NCBI GenBank assembly: GCA_025594325.1
Contig: JANHCV010000001.1
Span: 4,588,001-4,652,000, forward strand
DNA length: 64,000 bases
Source of the DNA: Blastocladiella emersonii ATCC 22665
Lineage: Eukaryota > Blastocladiomycota > Blastocladiomycetes > Blastocladiales > Blastocladiaceae
Direction: 5' to 3'
The notes under the pieces were generated by a model that was not told the origin of the DNA, did no database searches, and worked only from the letters and a program-made list of their open reading frames with translations. This document shows, one piece after another, positions 54,333-64,000 of the stretch. The position numbers and the translations under genes were made by a program. Position 1 is the first letter of the stretch; each line of letters starts with the position of its first letter.

Positions 54333-57038
54333 ATGTCACCAGCACCGTACATGCCCGGGTCGTACCCGCAGTCGTCGCACGGCGGGAGCGGCGCGACGGC
54401 CGCCGGGCGCACGTCGTCGTGGGGCCGCGGCGGCGGCGAGATGGGTGCCGGCATCGGCATGGGCGCCGGGATCGGAGCACCCGCGACACGCATGGGTGTT
54501 TCGCGAGCCGGCGTCTCGCGCGCTGGGGGCGCTGGCATGTCCCACGCCGGCGGCGCCGACAGCAAGGCGCGGCCCGTGACGAGCAACCGTGCGGCCGGGT
54601 TCTCGAGCCGCGGGCGGCCCGGCACCTCGGCCAACATGGCGGCGTTTGATCCGTTTCGCGTCAACAGTGGGTACCCATGTATGCCGAGTTGGCGGGCGCA
54701 AGAGGGCTAACACGCGGCTTGAACAGAGAACGGCGGACCCGCGGGCGGTCCCGGCGACGCGCCCAAGCCCGAGCCGACGCCCGAGGAGCAGGTGCGCGAC
54801 GTGGAGCGGGCCATTTTCGCGCTGCTGCACGAGAGCTCGCTCGCGACGGCCGAGGGCCGCGCAGCGGTCGGGCTCGCCAAGGCCAAGGAGGCCGGGAAAC
54901 GCGAGCGGGCGCTGCTGCGTCAGCGCGAGCAGCTCGGGCTCATGGAGAGCGTGAACCTGGACCTGACGTACTGCGTGCTGGTGAACCTGGCGCACCAGTA
55001 CCGGGCCAACAACATGCTGAGCGAGGCCATCAACACGTACGGCGTGGTGGTCAAGAACAAGACGTTCCACCAGTCGGGCCGGCTGCGCGTCAACATGGGC
55101 AACATCTACGCCGACATGGGCAAGCTGTCGCAGGCCATCAAGATGTACCGCATGGCGCTCGACCAGCTGTCGCCGCAGGTGCACCGCGACCTGCGCCTCA
55201 AGGTCCTGCACAATCTCGCCTCCACCTTCTTCCGGTGCGGCCAGCTGCAGGACGCCGTCACCGCGCTCGAGACCATCATGGAGACGCTGCCCGACCACAA
55301 GGCCGCCTTCAACCTCGTCCTGTGCTACTACGCCCTCGGCGACAAGGAAAAGATGCGACGCACTTTCCAGCGCCTCGTCAACATCCCGCACCCGCGCATC
55401 GAGTCGGACCCCGACGGCGCCACCGGCTCGGGAAGCGGCGGCGGTAACGGCGGGATGAGCTCGCTCATGGGCTCGACGGGCGTCATCGACGAGGGCCTGT
55501 TCTCGGGCGAGGACTCGCTGCGCCAGCTCGCGCGCCAGACGGCCAAGTCGATTGAGCGGCAGACGCTGCTCGCGGGGAAGCTCGTCGCTGCGTCCGTCGG
55601 CCCGGGCGACCCGGAAGCCATCGGGCAGGCGTACGACTGGCTCGTCGAAGTCGTCCGGTCCTCGCCGAGCGCGGCCGTCGCGAGCGAGCTCGAGATGGCC
55701 AAGGCCGTGCACCACCTGCGGGCGCGGGACACGGCGCGCGCCGCCGAGTGCCTGCGCGAGTTTGAGCGGCGCGCGGGGGACTCGGCGCCGCTCGCCGCGT
55801 CCATGGCGGCGACCAACCTCGCATTCCTCGCGCTGCTCGAGAACGACACCGAGGCCGCGGCAACGCACGCCGACGCCGCCATCAACCGCGACCGGTACAA
55901 TGCCCGCGCGCACGCGAACCGTGGGACTGCGCACTACCTCGCGGGCGAGTTCGGAAACGCGCGCGACATGTACGTCGAGGCGGTCAGTCTCGACGCCGAG
56001 TGCGCCGAGGCCGCGTTCAACCTCGGGCTCGCGTACAAGTCGCTCGGCCAGCTGCAGGACGCGCTCAAGGTGTTTGAGAAGCTGCACGCGATGCTCCGCG
56101 GGAGCCCCGAGGTCATTTGCAACCTCGCCGAGCTGTACGTCTCGCGATTTTCAGGGGCTCGAACAGCTCGCTAACCCATCATGTCGTCCGCGATAGCCAC
56201 GAGCGCATGAGCAACATCCCGCAGGCGCTCGAGTGGTACAGCGTACTGATTTCGATCGTGCCGACGGACGCCAACGCCCTGGCCAAGCTGGGCGACCTGC
56301 ACTCGCGGCTCGACGACCAGGCGCAGGCGCTGCACTACTACGCCGAGGCGCACCGGTACGACCCGTCGCACACGGACTCGCTGGCGTGGCTCGCCGCCCA
56401 CTACGTCAAGTGCGAGGCGTACGAGCAGGCGTTCCCGCTCTTCGAGCGCCTCGCGGCGCAGGACCCCAAGGAGATCCAGTGGCCGCTCATGGCCGCGTCG
56501 TGCCTGCGCCGCTCGGGCAACTACCCGGCCGCCATGGCCGCCTACGCCCGCGTCCACGCCGCTTGGCCCAACTCGGTCGAGACGCTGCGGTTCCTCGTCC
56601 GCATGGCCGCTGACGTCGCCGCCAAGGAGTACCCCGAGTGGCAGGCCAAGCTCACCGCGCTCGAGGCGCGGACTGAAAATGGCGGGAGCGGCAGTGGTGG
56701 CGGGAACGGGTCCGCGGGATCGAACGGCAACGGCCGTGCGAACGGCAGCGTGTCGGGCCTTGTCGGCGTCGGTTCGGCGGGATCGGTTGCGGGCGGCCTC
56801 GACTCGGCCGAGCGGACCATGTCCAACCTCAGCTTGCGCCGGTCCTCGTCCAGCACCGTCCCGGGAACCCGCGCCGAGAGCAGTAACGGGGCTCGATCGA
56901 GTATCTGTACGTTTTCGCACCTTGTCGCTCTCACGATTTTCGCTGACCTACCCTTGCCCTCGCTCAGACGTTGCCAAGGACACGACCGTGTACCGCGAAG
57001 AGGCCGAGGACCACAACGTCGTCGACATGCTCCCGTAG
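54333..57038 (+). CDS. IFT88: IFT88 intraflagellar transport TPR protein
   Basis: Four exons: 54333-54666, 54727-56134, 56197-56906 and 56968-57038; 840 residues, near the usual 820. IFT88 is a core IFT-B subunit needed to build cilia. Landmarks: RAAGFSSRGRPGTSANMAAF in the N-terminal region, then VNLDLTYCVLVNLAHQYRAN, INTYGVVVKNKTFHQSGRLR, MGNIYADMGKLSQAIKMYRM, FNLGLAYKSLGQLQDALKVF and the very conserved ERMSNIPQALEWYSVLISIV spanning exon junction 2/3. TPRs cover most of residues 190-680. The C-terminus is Gly/Ser/Asn-rich. The first donor is GTGGGT rather than GTACG, chosen because it keeps frame. The gene implies a flagellated stage. Confidence 0.95.
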
Positions 57039-57143
57039 CAGCACGCACCGCGGGTCCTCCATTTACAAAATGAACCGTGTAAGACTTTTGATTGATATCT
57101 ATGTTGAGATGTTGTACACGCGCGCGCTCGCCGGCCCTTTCTC

Positions 57144-58357
57144 TCACATCGTAAACGACAAGTCGACGCCAAGCGACGACGCCTTGCCGGTCGTCGCAAG
57201 CCCGACGCGCACGGCGAACGCGCCCCACGACTGCTGGTACACGAGGGCGAGCCCGCGCGCGATGCCGTACCGGACGCGGATCAGCGTTCCCGGCCGCTCG
57301 GGTTTCGCGGCGCCGACGGGCGCGGTCGGGTCGTCGCGGCAGTCCGTGTCGGGCGAGTAGGCGAGGCCGACGGCGAGGTCCGACTCGTAGCTGTACACGT
57401 TGTAGTCGTAGCGGCACGCGGCGCGCAGGCCCTGCTGCACCCACGTCGTGTAGCTCGTCGACACGTGGCCGAGCAGCGGGTTGATGGTCACGGTGGTCGT
57501 GGCGAGGCGCGACGTGTGTTTTCCGCCGAGAGACACTACGTAAGGGTCGTGGTGAGAACGCGGAGGATGGGTTTGAGGGGGTGGGCGTGACGTACTCCCG
57601 CCGCTCACCTCGTTGGCGAGATAGTACAGCTCGCCGCCGAGCGAGAAGGAGGGCGAAATGGAACGGAGCCAGCGGAACCCGAACAGCGCGGCTTCAGACG
57701 AGAAGCAGAACTCGTGGCCCCACTTGCCGCGGTTCGTTGCCAGGTTGTAGTGCACCTACGCGATTCCAGCGCGTCAGCACTCGGCCCGTCCCCGAATTGC
57801 GAGCTGCGGTACGCACAAACGACTGCTCGGGGGTCCACGAGCTGACGCCCGAGACCGTGAACAGCGTGCGCTGCGACAGCCGGCGCGCGAGCACGTACTC
57901 GAGGCGCGCGTCGCGGAAGATGCGGCCGTACAGGAGGTACGTCGAGACGACGGACCCGGGCGAGCCCAAGCTGTGGGCGACCGTGAACGCCTCTGGCCGC
58001 GTCGTCAAGGCAGCCGCGCCGCTGCTTCCGCCGATGGTCGCGGATGGTGGGTCGTCGCTCAGCGGGACGGACGTGAACAGGAACCCGATGGCGCCCGACA
58101 TGGGCAGGCCGAGCGTGTACTGGCTCCGCAGCAACGCGGACGCGGCGCTGCCGAGCGACATGGAGAAGCCGTTGGGCGTCACGAACTCGAGGATCGCTAG
58201 ACGGTGCCGCGGATGAGGACCCGGTCGACGAACGAGACAAGGAGGCTGCGGGCTACCCACCTCGCGAGTCTTTGAGCAGCGAGCCGTACTGCTGGTCGAC
58301 CTGCCACCGGGTCGCGGCAAAGTACTGCTGCAGGCACGAGTCGAGGTAGTCGGCCAT
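57144..58357 (-). CDS. MDM10: Mdm10 mitochondrial outer-membrane beta-barrel
   Basis: Four exons: 58357-58261, 58196-57817, 57755-57596 and 57535-57144; 342 residues. Mdm10 is a 19-strand porin-fold barrel shared by the ERMES ER-mitochondria tether and the SAM complex. The N-terminus (MADYLDSCLQQYFAATRWQV, then SRAILEFVTPNGFSMSLGS) and later SGAIGFLFTSVPLS, ELYYLANEVSGG, GKHTSRLATTTVTINPLLGH and the terminal LGVDLSFTM (a beta signal ending in an aromatic and hydrophobic residue) fit the family. Two introns use GTG donors (GTGGGT, GTGCGT). ERMES is characteristic of fungi and some protists. It is head-to-head with Atp10, 196 bp apart. Confidence 0.92.
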
Positions 58358-58553
58358 GATGATGATGATGGTGCAAGGTCTGCTCTGCTGGTTGGCGGCC
58401 GTCCGGCGGCGGCTAGTGCATCAAGTTCCGTAGAGTCCGTTCGCGACGCATGCGCGAGTGATGAGAGCGTCGACGTTGACGCCGTCGCTGCGAACATCAC
58501 GGCGATCAACACGGCGGCGGCGTTCCTTCTCCGCTCCCCCACTCCACCCTGCC

Positions 58554-59635
58554 ATGTATTCTGTACTCCGCGCATCGCCGACTTGCGGCAACGGCCTGAG
58601 CCGGGTCGTGCGCCACGGCGCCGTGGTCTCGCGCCGCACCCTCGCGACGGGGGAGCCGCCGAAGCCCGAGACCAAGGCGGCCGATCCTGCGCCTGCGCCG
58701 ACGTCCCCTCCTACGGCGACTGAGACGACGCCAGCAGCGCCTGCCGCGCCCGAGAAGCCCAAGTCGCTCGGCCGGCGCATCTTCAGCTCGCTGTTCGACG
58801 TGTTCAGCAAGGAGAAGCGGCTGGCGAACCGGCCCGCGCTGTACGTCCGCCGGCATCGCGATCTCGCTCAAGCTGCGACGTTGACCGAGCCCGCGATTGC
58901 GTAGCCAGAAGGAGTACCGCGAGAGCTACTGGAAGGACCTGCAGGAGCTCAACAAGACCAAGGGCAAGCTGTACATTGCGTCCGACAAGCTGACCAAGCC
59001 GCAGGTGCGCTCGCTCTCGCGGATCCCTCGCGAGATTCGTCGCTGATGCGATCCGCGCTGCGCGTGTGTAGAGCGCGGTCCGCTTCCCGAGCCTCATGGT
59101 CAACCCCCTCGACGCGCCGAACACCAAGATCGACCTGCTGTCGCGGATCCAGGGCCAGGTCACGCTCGTCACCTTTGCCTTCAACACCTACGGAGACGTA
59201 CGCACTCTCTCAGAGACCCGCTGATCGATTGCGTCAGCTCACTCTCCTCGCGCACCTCCGATCGAGTAGAAGCACACCAAGACCTTCGAGCTGCCGTTCC
59301 GCACGGGCTACCCGAACGTTCCCGTGGCGCAGGTGAGTCTGGCCGACACGCCGGCCAAGTCGTGGATCCTCAAGATGCACGTGCCGTACACGGCGCGCGT
59401 GGTGGCCAAGCCGCTGCACCCGTGGTATTTCGTGTCCATGTTCGAGTCGCTCGACGCGCCGCTCGACCACCTCGCCGTCACCAACCGGTACCTCGGCTGG
59501 GTCTTCCTCGTCGACGCCAACGGCCGCATCCGGTGGCGCGCCCACGGCATGGCTACGCCCGAGGAGCTCGCGGCGCTCGGCCGCGGAACGCAGATGCTGC
59601 TCAACGAGCAGGAGGAGATGAAGCATCGCAAGTAG
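58554..59635 (+). CDS. ATP10: Atp10 F1Fo ATP synthase assembly factor
   Basis: Four exons: 58554-58840, 58905-59004, 59072-59197 and 59270-59635; 292 residues. Atp10 is a mitochondrial inner-membrane chaperone for subunit 6 of the ATP synthase. The N-terminus MYSVLRASPTCGNGLSRVVR is a presequence; an Ala/Pro/Thr linker follows (residues 35-70). The conserved part starts ALQKEYRESYWKDLQELNKT, then SAVRFPSLMVNPLDAPNTKI, VTLVTFAFNTYGD, VPYTARVVAKPLHPWYFVSM and NRYLGWVFLVDANGRIRWRA. The thioredoxin-like arrangement without catalytic Cys matches the family. It shares its promoter region with Mdm10. Confidence 0.93.
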
Positions 59636-59735
59636 TGGTGGGTGTGCGGAAAAGGTTGCATCGATTCATATGTACAAGACGGATGGATATAGCTCATCCA
59701 CAACCCTCACGACTCACGGCTCGACTGACCGAGAC

Positions 59736-62700
59736 CTACTCCCGCCGCCGCTGGCGCTTCGACTTGGGGGGCGGCGACGGCGAGAAGCTGCCCGACGACG
59801 AGGACGCGCCGTGGTGGTGATGGTGATGGTGGTGGTGGAACAGCGTGCCGGCCGAGGACGGACCCGCAACGGACGCGTGCGCCGCCGGACCTGCGCCGCC
59901 GCCCGACGCGGCGTCGTTCGGCTGCTGAGAACCGAAGGACGCCAGGAACTGCGACGGCGCCGGCGGCGAGAGCGGGCGGCCGTGGCTCGGCTCCTCGTCG
60001 AAATCGAGCTCGTCCAGCTCGCTCTCCGCGCCGCCGCCGCCCATCTCGTCGTCGTGCGGGGTGCTGGCGACGTGGGCGGCGTCCGCATCGAGCTGTGATG
60101 GGCTGATCGGAGAGTACGAGGTGGGAGAGTGGGGGGGACTGGGAGAGTAAGTGGGACTGACGGGCGAGTACGAGGGGCTATCCGGCGAGTACGAAGGACT
60201 GGTAGGAGAGTAAGTGGGACTGAAGGGCGAGTACGAGGGGCTGACTGGCGAGTACGAGGGACCGCCGGCCATCTCCTCCTCTAGCACCGCCAATGCCGCG
60301 ACAATCTCTTCCGCAGATACACCCATGGGTGCGGACGGCGACGTGCCGCCCTCGTCCACGTCCATGTCGACGTCCGAGCTGGGGTCGTAGTCGAACAGCG
60401 GCGCCGCGAGGCTCGCGCCCACGCCGTCATCGACGTCGTCCTCGTCGGTTTCGGCCGGGTGGTCATGGTCGTCGTCGTGGTTGCTCACGCCGCTGACCGT
60501 CGACGGGCTGTACCCGCCGCCGCCGCCGAAGAACCACGGGTTGTAGTACCCGGCGAACCCGGTCCCGAACCCGTCGTCAAAGTACCCGTCATCGAAATCG
60601 TCGTCGCCGTCGCTGCCGTGGTCGTCGCCGTAGTCGGTCGCGTCGGCGTCCATGCCGTCCGAGTCGAGCTCATCATCTCCGTCGTCCTCGTCGTCGGTGG
60701 CGCCGTCGAACATGGGCAGCGCGAACCCTGCCGCGCCATCGCCCGCCGCGGCAGCGGCAGCGGCCGCGTTCGCCGCAGCGAGGTCGAGCAGCTCGTCCTC
60801 GTCCATGGGCGGCTCGGCCGCGGGCGCCTCGTTGAACACGTACGACCCGACGGCCCAGTCCCACGTGCCGAGGGTTCCGCTGGGTGGCGGCGGCGGCAGC
60901 GTCGACATGTGCGCGAGGACGTGGTGGATCCCTGCTCCGCCGGCCCCAGCAGCGCCACCCGCGGCAGCGCCGCCCGCGCCCGCGCCCGCGTACTCGGGGA
61001 GCGGGACGCCAAAGTCGGGCGCGTCGTACGGGAACAGCGGTGCGGAGAGCGCGGGGAACCCGTCGGCGTAGGCCGTCGTCGTCGCCGCGCCGCCGGCGGC
61101 AGCGGGCTGCGGGCGCGGCCGCGCGCGGTCGACGACGGTGAGGTGCGTGAGCGGGGTCCAGAGTTGCTCGTTGGACGCGTGGAGTGACCCGTCGACGCGG
61201 ACGGCGAGCGGCGGGGGTTCGCGTTCACCGAGGGCGGCGGCGGTGCGGCGGTCGCGGTCGCGGCGCTCGGCGGTCGCGACGATCACGCGCGCAATGTCGC
61301 AGGTGATGCCCGGGCAGTGGACGAGCGACAGCGACGCGAGGTGCGGCGACGAGACGAGCAGGCTGGCGAGGACCGCGTCGGACAGCGCCGTGTGGGCAAA
61401 CGAGATGGACTGGAGCGAGGGCGCGGCGCCCAGGACGAGCTGTGCGAGCACGTCGAGCGATTTCGCCGCGCGGTACACGCCGACGGCGCCGCCGCGGTCG
61501 GCTGGCTGGTGCTGGTCGACGCGCTCGAGGGCGAGGTGGCGCAGGGATGGGGTCGGGAGAATGGTTTGTGGGGACATGGTGACGGTGCAGCAGCGCAGGG
61601 TCAGGCGCTCGACCTCTCCGAGGCTGCTGGCCAGCGGGAGCTACGCGGGCTCGGCGTGTTAGCGAGAGTCAATCCACTGAGCAAGAGCCGGGAAGCGTAC
61701 CGAGAGGTTGGCATGACCCTCGAGACACAGGCTCTTGATCCCAGCAGGCAGCACGCCGGGGAACACGGACGCGCGGGCGGCGGGCTGCAGGGCGCGTGCT
61801 CGAAGAAAGTCGACGGTACCGTGGAAGCGGAGGTAGGCGGTGTGGATCTTCGAGAAGAACTTGGCGAGGTAGGGCGCGAGGTCGGCGGCGCGGTGCACGC
61901 TGGCGCGCAGGTTGACAATGAGGCTCTTGAGGTGCAGCACGACGGGTAGCGGCGCATCGTCCTCGGCGGGGACCGGTGCGGGAAACGCGACGCCAGAGGA
62001 CGAGAGGGTGCTCACGACGCGAAGCCGCGAAAGCAACCGCAGCGCGAGCAGCGCGTCGAGATGGGCCACGGTAAGCTTCGGCATATCGAGCGTCAGGTCG
62101 CGCAGGCCGGGCATGCAGCGAGGCAGGCCGCGGCCAAAGACGGTAGCCGGTACGTTGAATGGCGGCGAGAGCTCGAGTGTGGAGAGGCGGCGGAAGGCAG
62201 CGGGCGTGGGACCGTGAAGGGCGGGGAGCATCGAGGTGGACGGGAAGCTCGATCGGACGCGAAGCTGGCGCAGCGGCGCGACGTGGTTGAAGAGAACGTC
62301 GAGAAACTGCGGCATCCAGTGCGGGCCCGGTGCGAGTTTGGCGGGCCCGAACGGCGAGCGAGCGGTCCACAGCATGTTGCGGTCGTAGAACTGGCCCGAG
62401 ATGGTGATAGAGGTGATCTCGCGCAGGTTCGGGAACGCGCAGCCGCCGCTGCCACTCGACGTCGTCGAGGCGGCGTCTGTCCGCGATCTTGGAGAGCCAA
62501 AGACGAGCTCGCACACGCGATCGAGAACAATCAAGTCATCGAACAGGATCCCCTGGGCGTCGGGTTGGCGTACGCCCGTGGACTCGTAGCTGCGCATGTT
62601 GCGCTCGAGGGCCATGAGCTGGACGCCCGGCTGGGTGTGGGCGGTCGAGTGGATGAAGGTGAGGTGGCGCAGCGGCAGGTGCACGGGGAGCGGCTCGGCG

Positions 62701-63161
62701 TCGAGGAGCGTCTCGAGGTGGGTGACGACGGCAGCGGGCGGCAGGGCCGAGAACGGGTTGGTGGCGGAGACGGGGCCCCAGCCGGTCGAGAAGGGCAGGG
62801 CGGCGATCTTGCGGATAAACTCGACGAGCGAGTAGGCCTCGACGTTGCGCGTGGTGCCGACGTGGTCGCGCACGGCGGACGAGAGCACGCGGCAGGTGCA
62901 GGCGAGCTCGTGCAGGTCCTTGGTCGAGGGGCAGCTGGTCGCGGCGACGTGGCGCACGACCATGGCGATCAGCTCGGCTGGGAGGCCCGCGAGGCGAGGC
63001 GCAGCGAGCGGTGGTGGATCGGCGGCGGCGGTAGCAGCAGGAATGGGAGAGTTGGGCGCGTCCTCGTCCATGTGCGACGAGGAGACGGGCGACTGGAGCG
63101 GCGTGGGGCCGGTCGAGTCATACTCGAGGCCGGCGTAGGCGTCGGCGTGCATTTGATCCAT
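59736..63161 (-). CDS. F-box/LRR-like protein with an RNA polymerase II CTD-like heptad array
   Basis: Two exons: 63161-61701 and 61640-59736, phase 0; 1121 residues. An F-box-like segment is near residues 57-102 ([20 protein letters not shown], then [19 protein letters not shown]). LRR-like strands follow in exon 1 and the start of exon 2 ([54 protein letters not shown]). Residues about 790-890 are strongly acidic (Asp/Gly). Residues about 946-1003 consist of consecutive SYSPxSP/TYSPTSP heptads like the C-terminal domain of Rpb1. A run of nine His (about 1087-1095) and a basic tail (KSKRQRRRE) end the protein. If the F-box is real, it would be an SCF substrate receptor; the heptads suggest contact with CTD-binding or CTD-kinase factors. 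Both are inference. Confidence 0.85.
60094..60262 (-). repeat. YSPxSPS heptad repeat (CTD-like), about eight units
   Basis: On the minus strand the codons read in tandem [42 protein letters not shown], a degenerate HSPTS and YSPISPS. One unit with its following Ser is the exact YSPTSPS consensus of the Rpb1 C-terminal domain. Position 4 is the most variable, as in CTD repeats. Confidence 0.92.
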
Positions 63162-64000
63162 GGTGTAGAGCCGTGCGGCGCTGATGCATAGAGTTTCGGG
63201 TTGCTTGCAGTGTCCGTGAGGGAAGGGAGAGCGTTCGTGAGGTGTGGGCGGGGGAGAGGGAGAGACCGGGCCGCGCAGCGGCAGCGCAAACGGCGCGTCG
63301 CCGCGATCGCCCTCGCCGCACGTGCGACCCGTGCGCGGCGCGACGCGTCGACGCGTCGGCTGTAACGCGTTCTGACGCGCGAGACAAGCCGCGGGCCCGC
63401 GAGACACTTGCGCGCGCGCTGACGAGCTCCTCGTCGGAAGCAAGAGATATGACCCTCGATCACTATCTCGATGACCGCATCCGTATCATCGGGGCGCGCG
63501 TGCCCTCATTTCGGGTCGGGATCTGTCGGACCGACGGTGGAGGCGAGCTCCTATCGTTGCCGCGGACATCACACTCGGATTAGACTTTCAGCAGTGGCGG
63601 TGGTGATGGCGGCGCAGCAGCAGCGTGTTGAAAACTTGAGCGTCAACGCGTGGTCCCTGTCGTCGACCGTCGACTCCATGAAATGATCCGCCACCGTATC
63701 GCACTCGGTGCACTTGCCGTGCACGGCGATTGACGAGGCGACCGTGTCGTGTGGTCCCTGGTCAGCTGGCGCCGCTCGCGCCGCGACGCCTCCCTTTCGT
63801 CCCTGCACTCGCGCGCGAGGGTGCTCGAGCGAGGCACCGACGCCGACGAGGATGTGCGCGTTCTTTGACAGCGCGACACGTATAAAGCCGCCATGGCGTC
63901 GGGCCTCTCCGGCGACGGTCAGCGACGACCGTGACTCGTGCCCCCGCTGCAGCCGCACTCGACCCGCTCCCCGCCGATCCGCCGCTGCAGCTCCGAACCG
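63162..64000. other. right-edge region without a supported gene
   Basis: About 840 bp. It holds the promoter of the F-box/LRR-like gene and, near the edge, a TATA-like element (63881-63886) with a short ATG-led frame just after it. Several short open frames on both strands show no recognisable protein. Confidence 0.45.
63881..63886 (+). promoter_or_regulatory. TATA box-like element near the right edge
   Basis: TATAAA in CACGTATAAAGCC. The nearest ATG is only 6 bp further on, too close for a normal start, so this probably drives a gene starting beyond or near the window end. Confidence 0.35.

Noticed and set aside
63892-63933. Short ATG-led frame after the TATA motif at the right edge
   Set aside because: Only 13 codons and 6 bp from the TATA; no splice partner is visible inside the window.

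Overview
This is a nuclear fragment of a GC-rich, compact eukaryotic genome, most likely a zoosporic (flagellated) fungus. Fungal character comes from a WOPR-domain (Gti1/Pac2) regulator, Mdm10 (ERMES), Fyv7 and Atp10. A cilium is implied by IFT88, CFAP57, TTC12, a TTC6-like TPR giant and a kinesin-13-like gene. High GC with these ciliary genes suggests Blastocladiomycota (Allomyces/Blastocladiella/Catenaria type); that assignment is inference. Gene models were built by hand from reading frames, splice motifs and phase. 48 introns were placed, mostly 50-110 nt; by my count 39 donors begin GTAC and 40 acceptors are TAG.

Layout. 0-8 kb: 3' end of an unknown Pro/Gln-rich gene (+), a secreted Gly/Gln/Arg-repeat protein (-), then CFAP57 (+). 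8-12.1 kb: crotonase-family enzyme (-), WDR82/Swd2 (+), CCR4/ANGEL-type endonuclease/phosphatase-fold gene (-). 12.1-16.4 kb: gene-poor island with a decayed coding relic, a G-rich repeat, one small four-span membrane protein gene (-) and a duplicated fragment of HOP2. 16.4-24 kb: HOP2 (+), a kinesin-13-like gene broken in its P-loop (+), and a large coiled-coil gene (-). 24-28.9 kb: TTC12 (+), a PfkB sugar kinase (-), a small possible tail-anchored protein (+). 28.9-30.6 kb: second gene-poor island with coding relics. 30.6-34.4 kb: ARL1 (-), BCKDH E1-alpha (-), pantothenate synthetase (+). 34.7-44.2 kb: full-length NBAS (+) and the WOPR gene (-). 44.6-54.1 kb: TTC6-like (-), Eco1 (+), Fyv7 (-). 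54.3-63.2 kb: IFT88 (+), Mdm10 (-), Atp10 (+), and an F-box/LRR-like protein carrying an RNA polymerase II CTD-like heptad array (-).

The genes serve flagellum building (IFT transport, dynein preassembly, axonemal regulation), mitochondrial biogenesis and metabolism (Mdm10, Atp10, BCKDHA, PanC, crotonase), ER/Golgi traffic (NBAS, ARL1), chromosome cohesion and meiosis (Eco1, Hop2) and RNA/chromatin work (WDR82, CCR4-type enzyme, Fyv7). Many neighbours are head-to-head and share intergenic regions of about 180-310 bp. No transposon, tRNA, rRNA or CRISPR array was recognised.

The most unusual items are the CTD-like heptads in an F-box/LRR-type protein, the doubly lesioned kinesin, and the intron-spanning partial duplication of HOP2.
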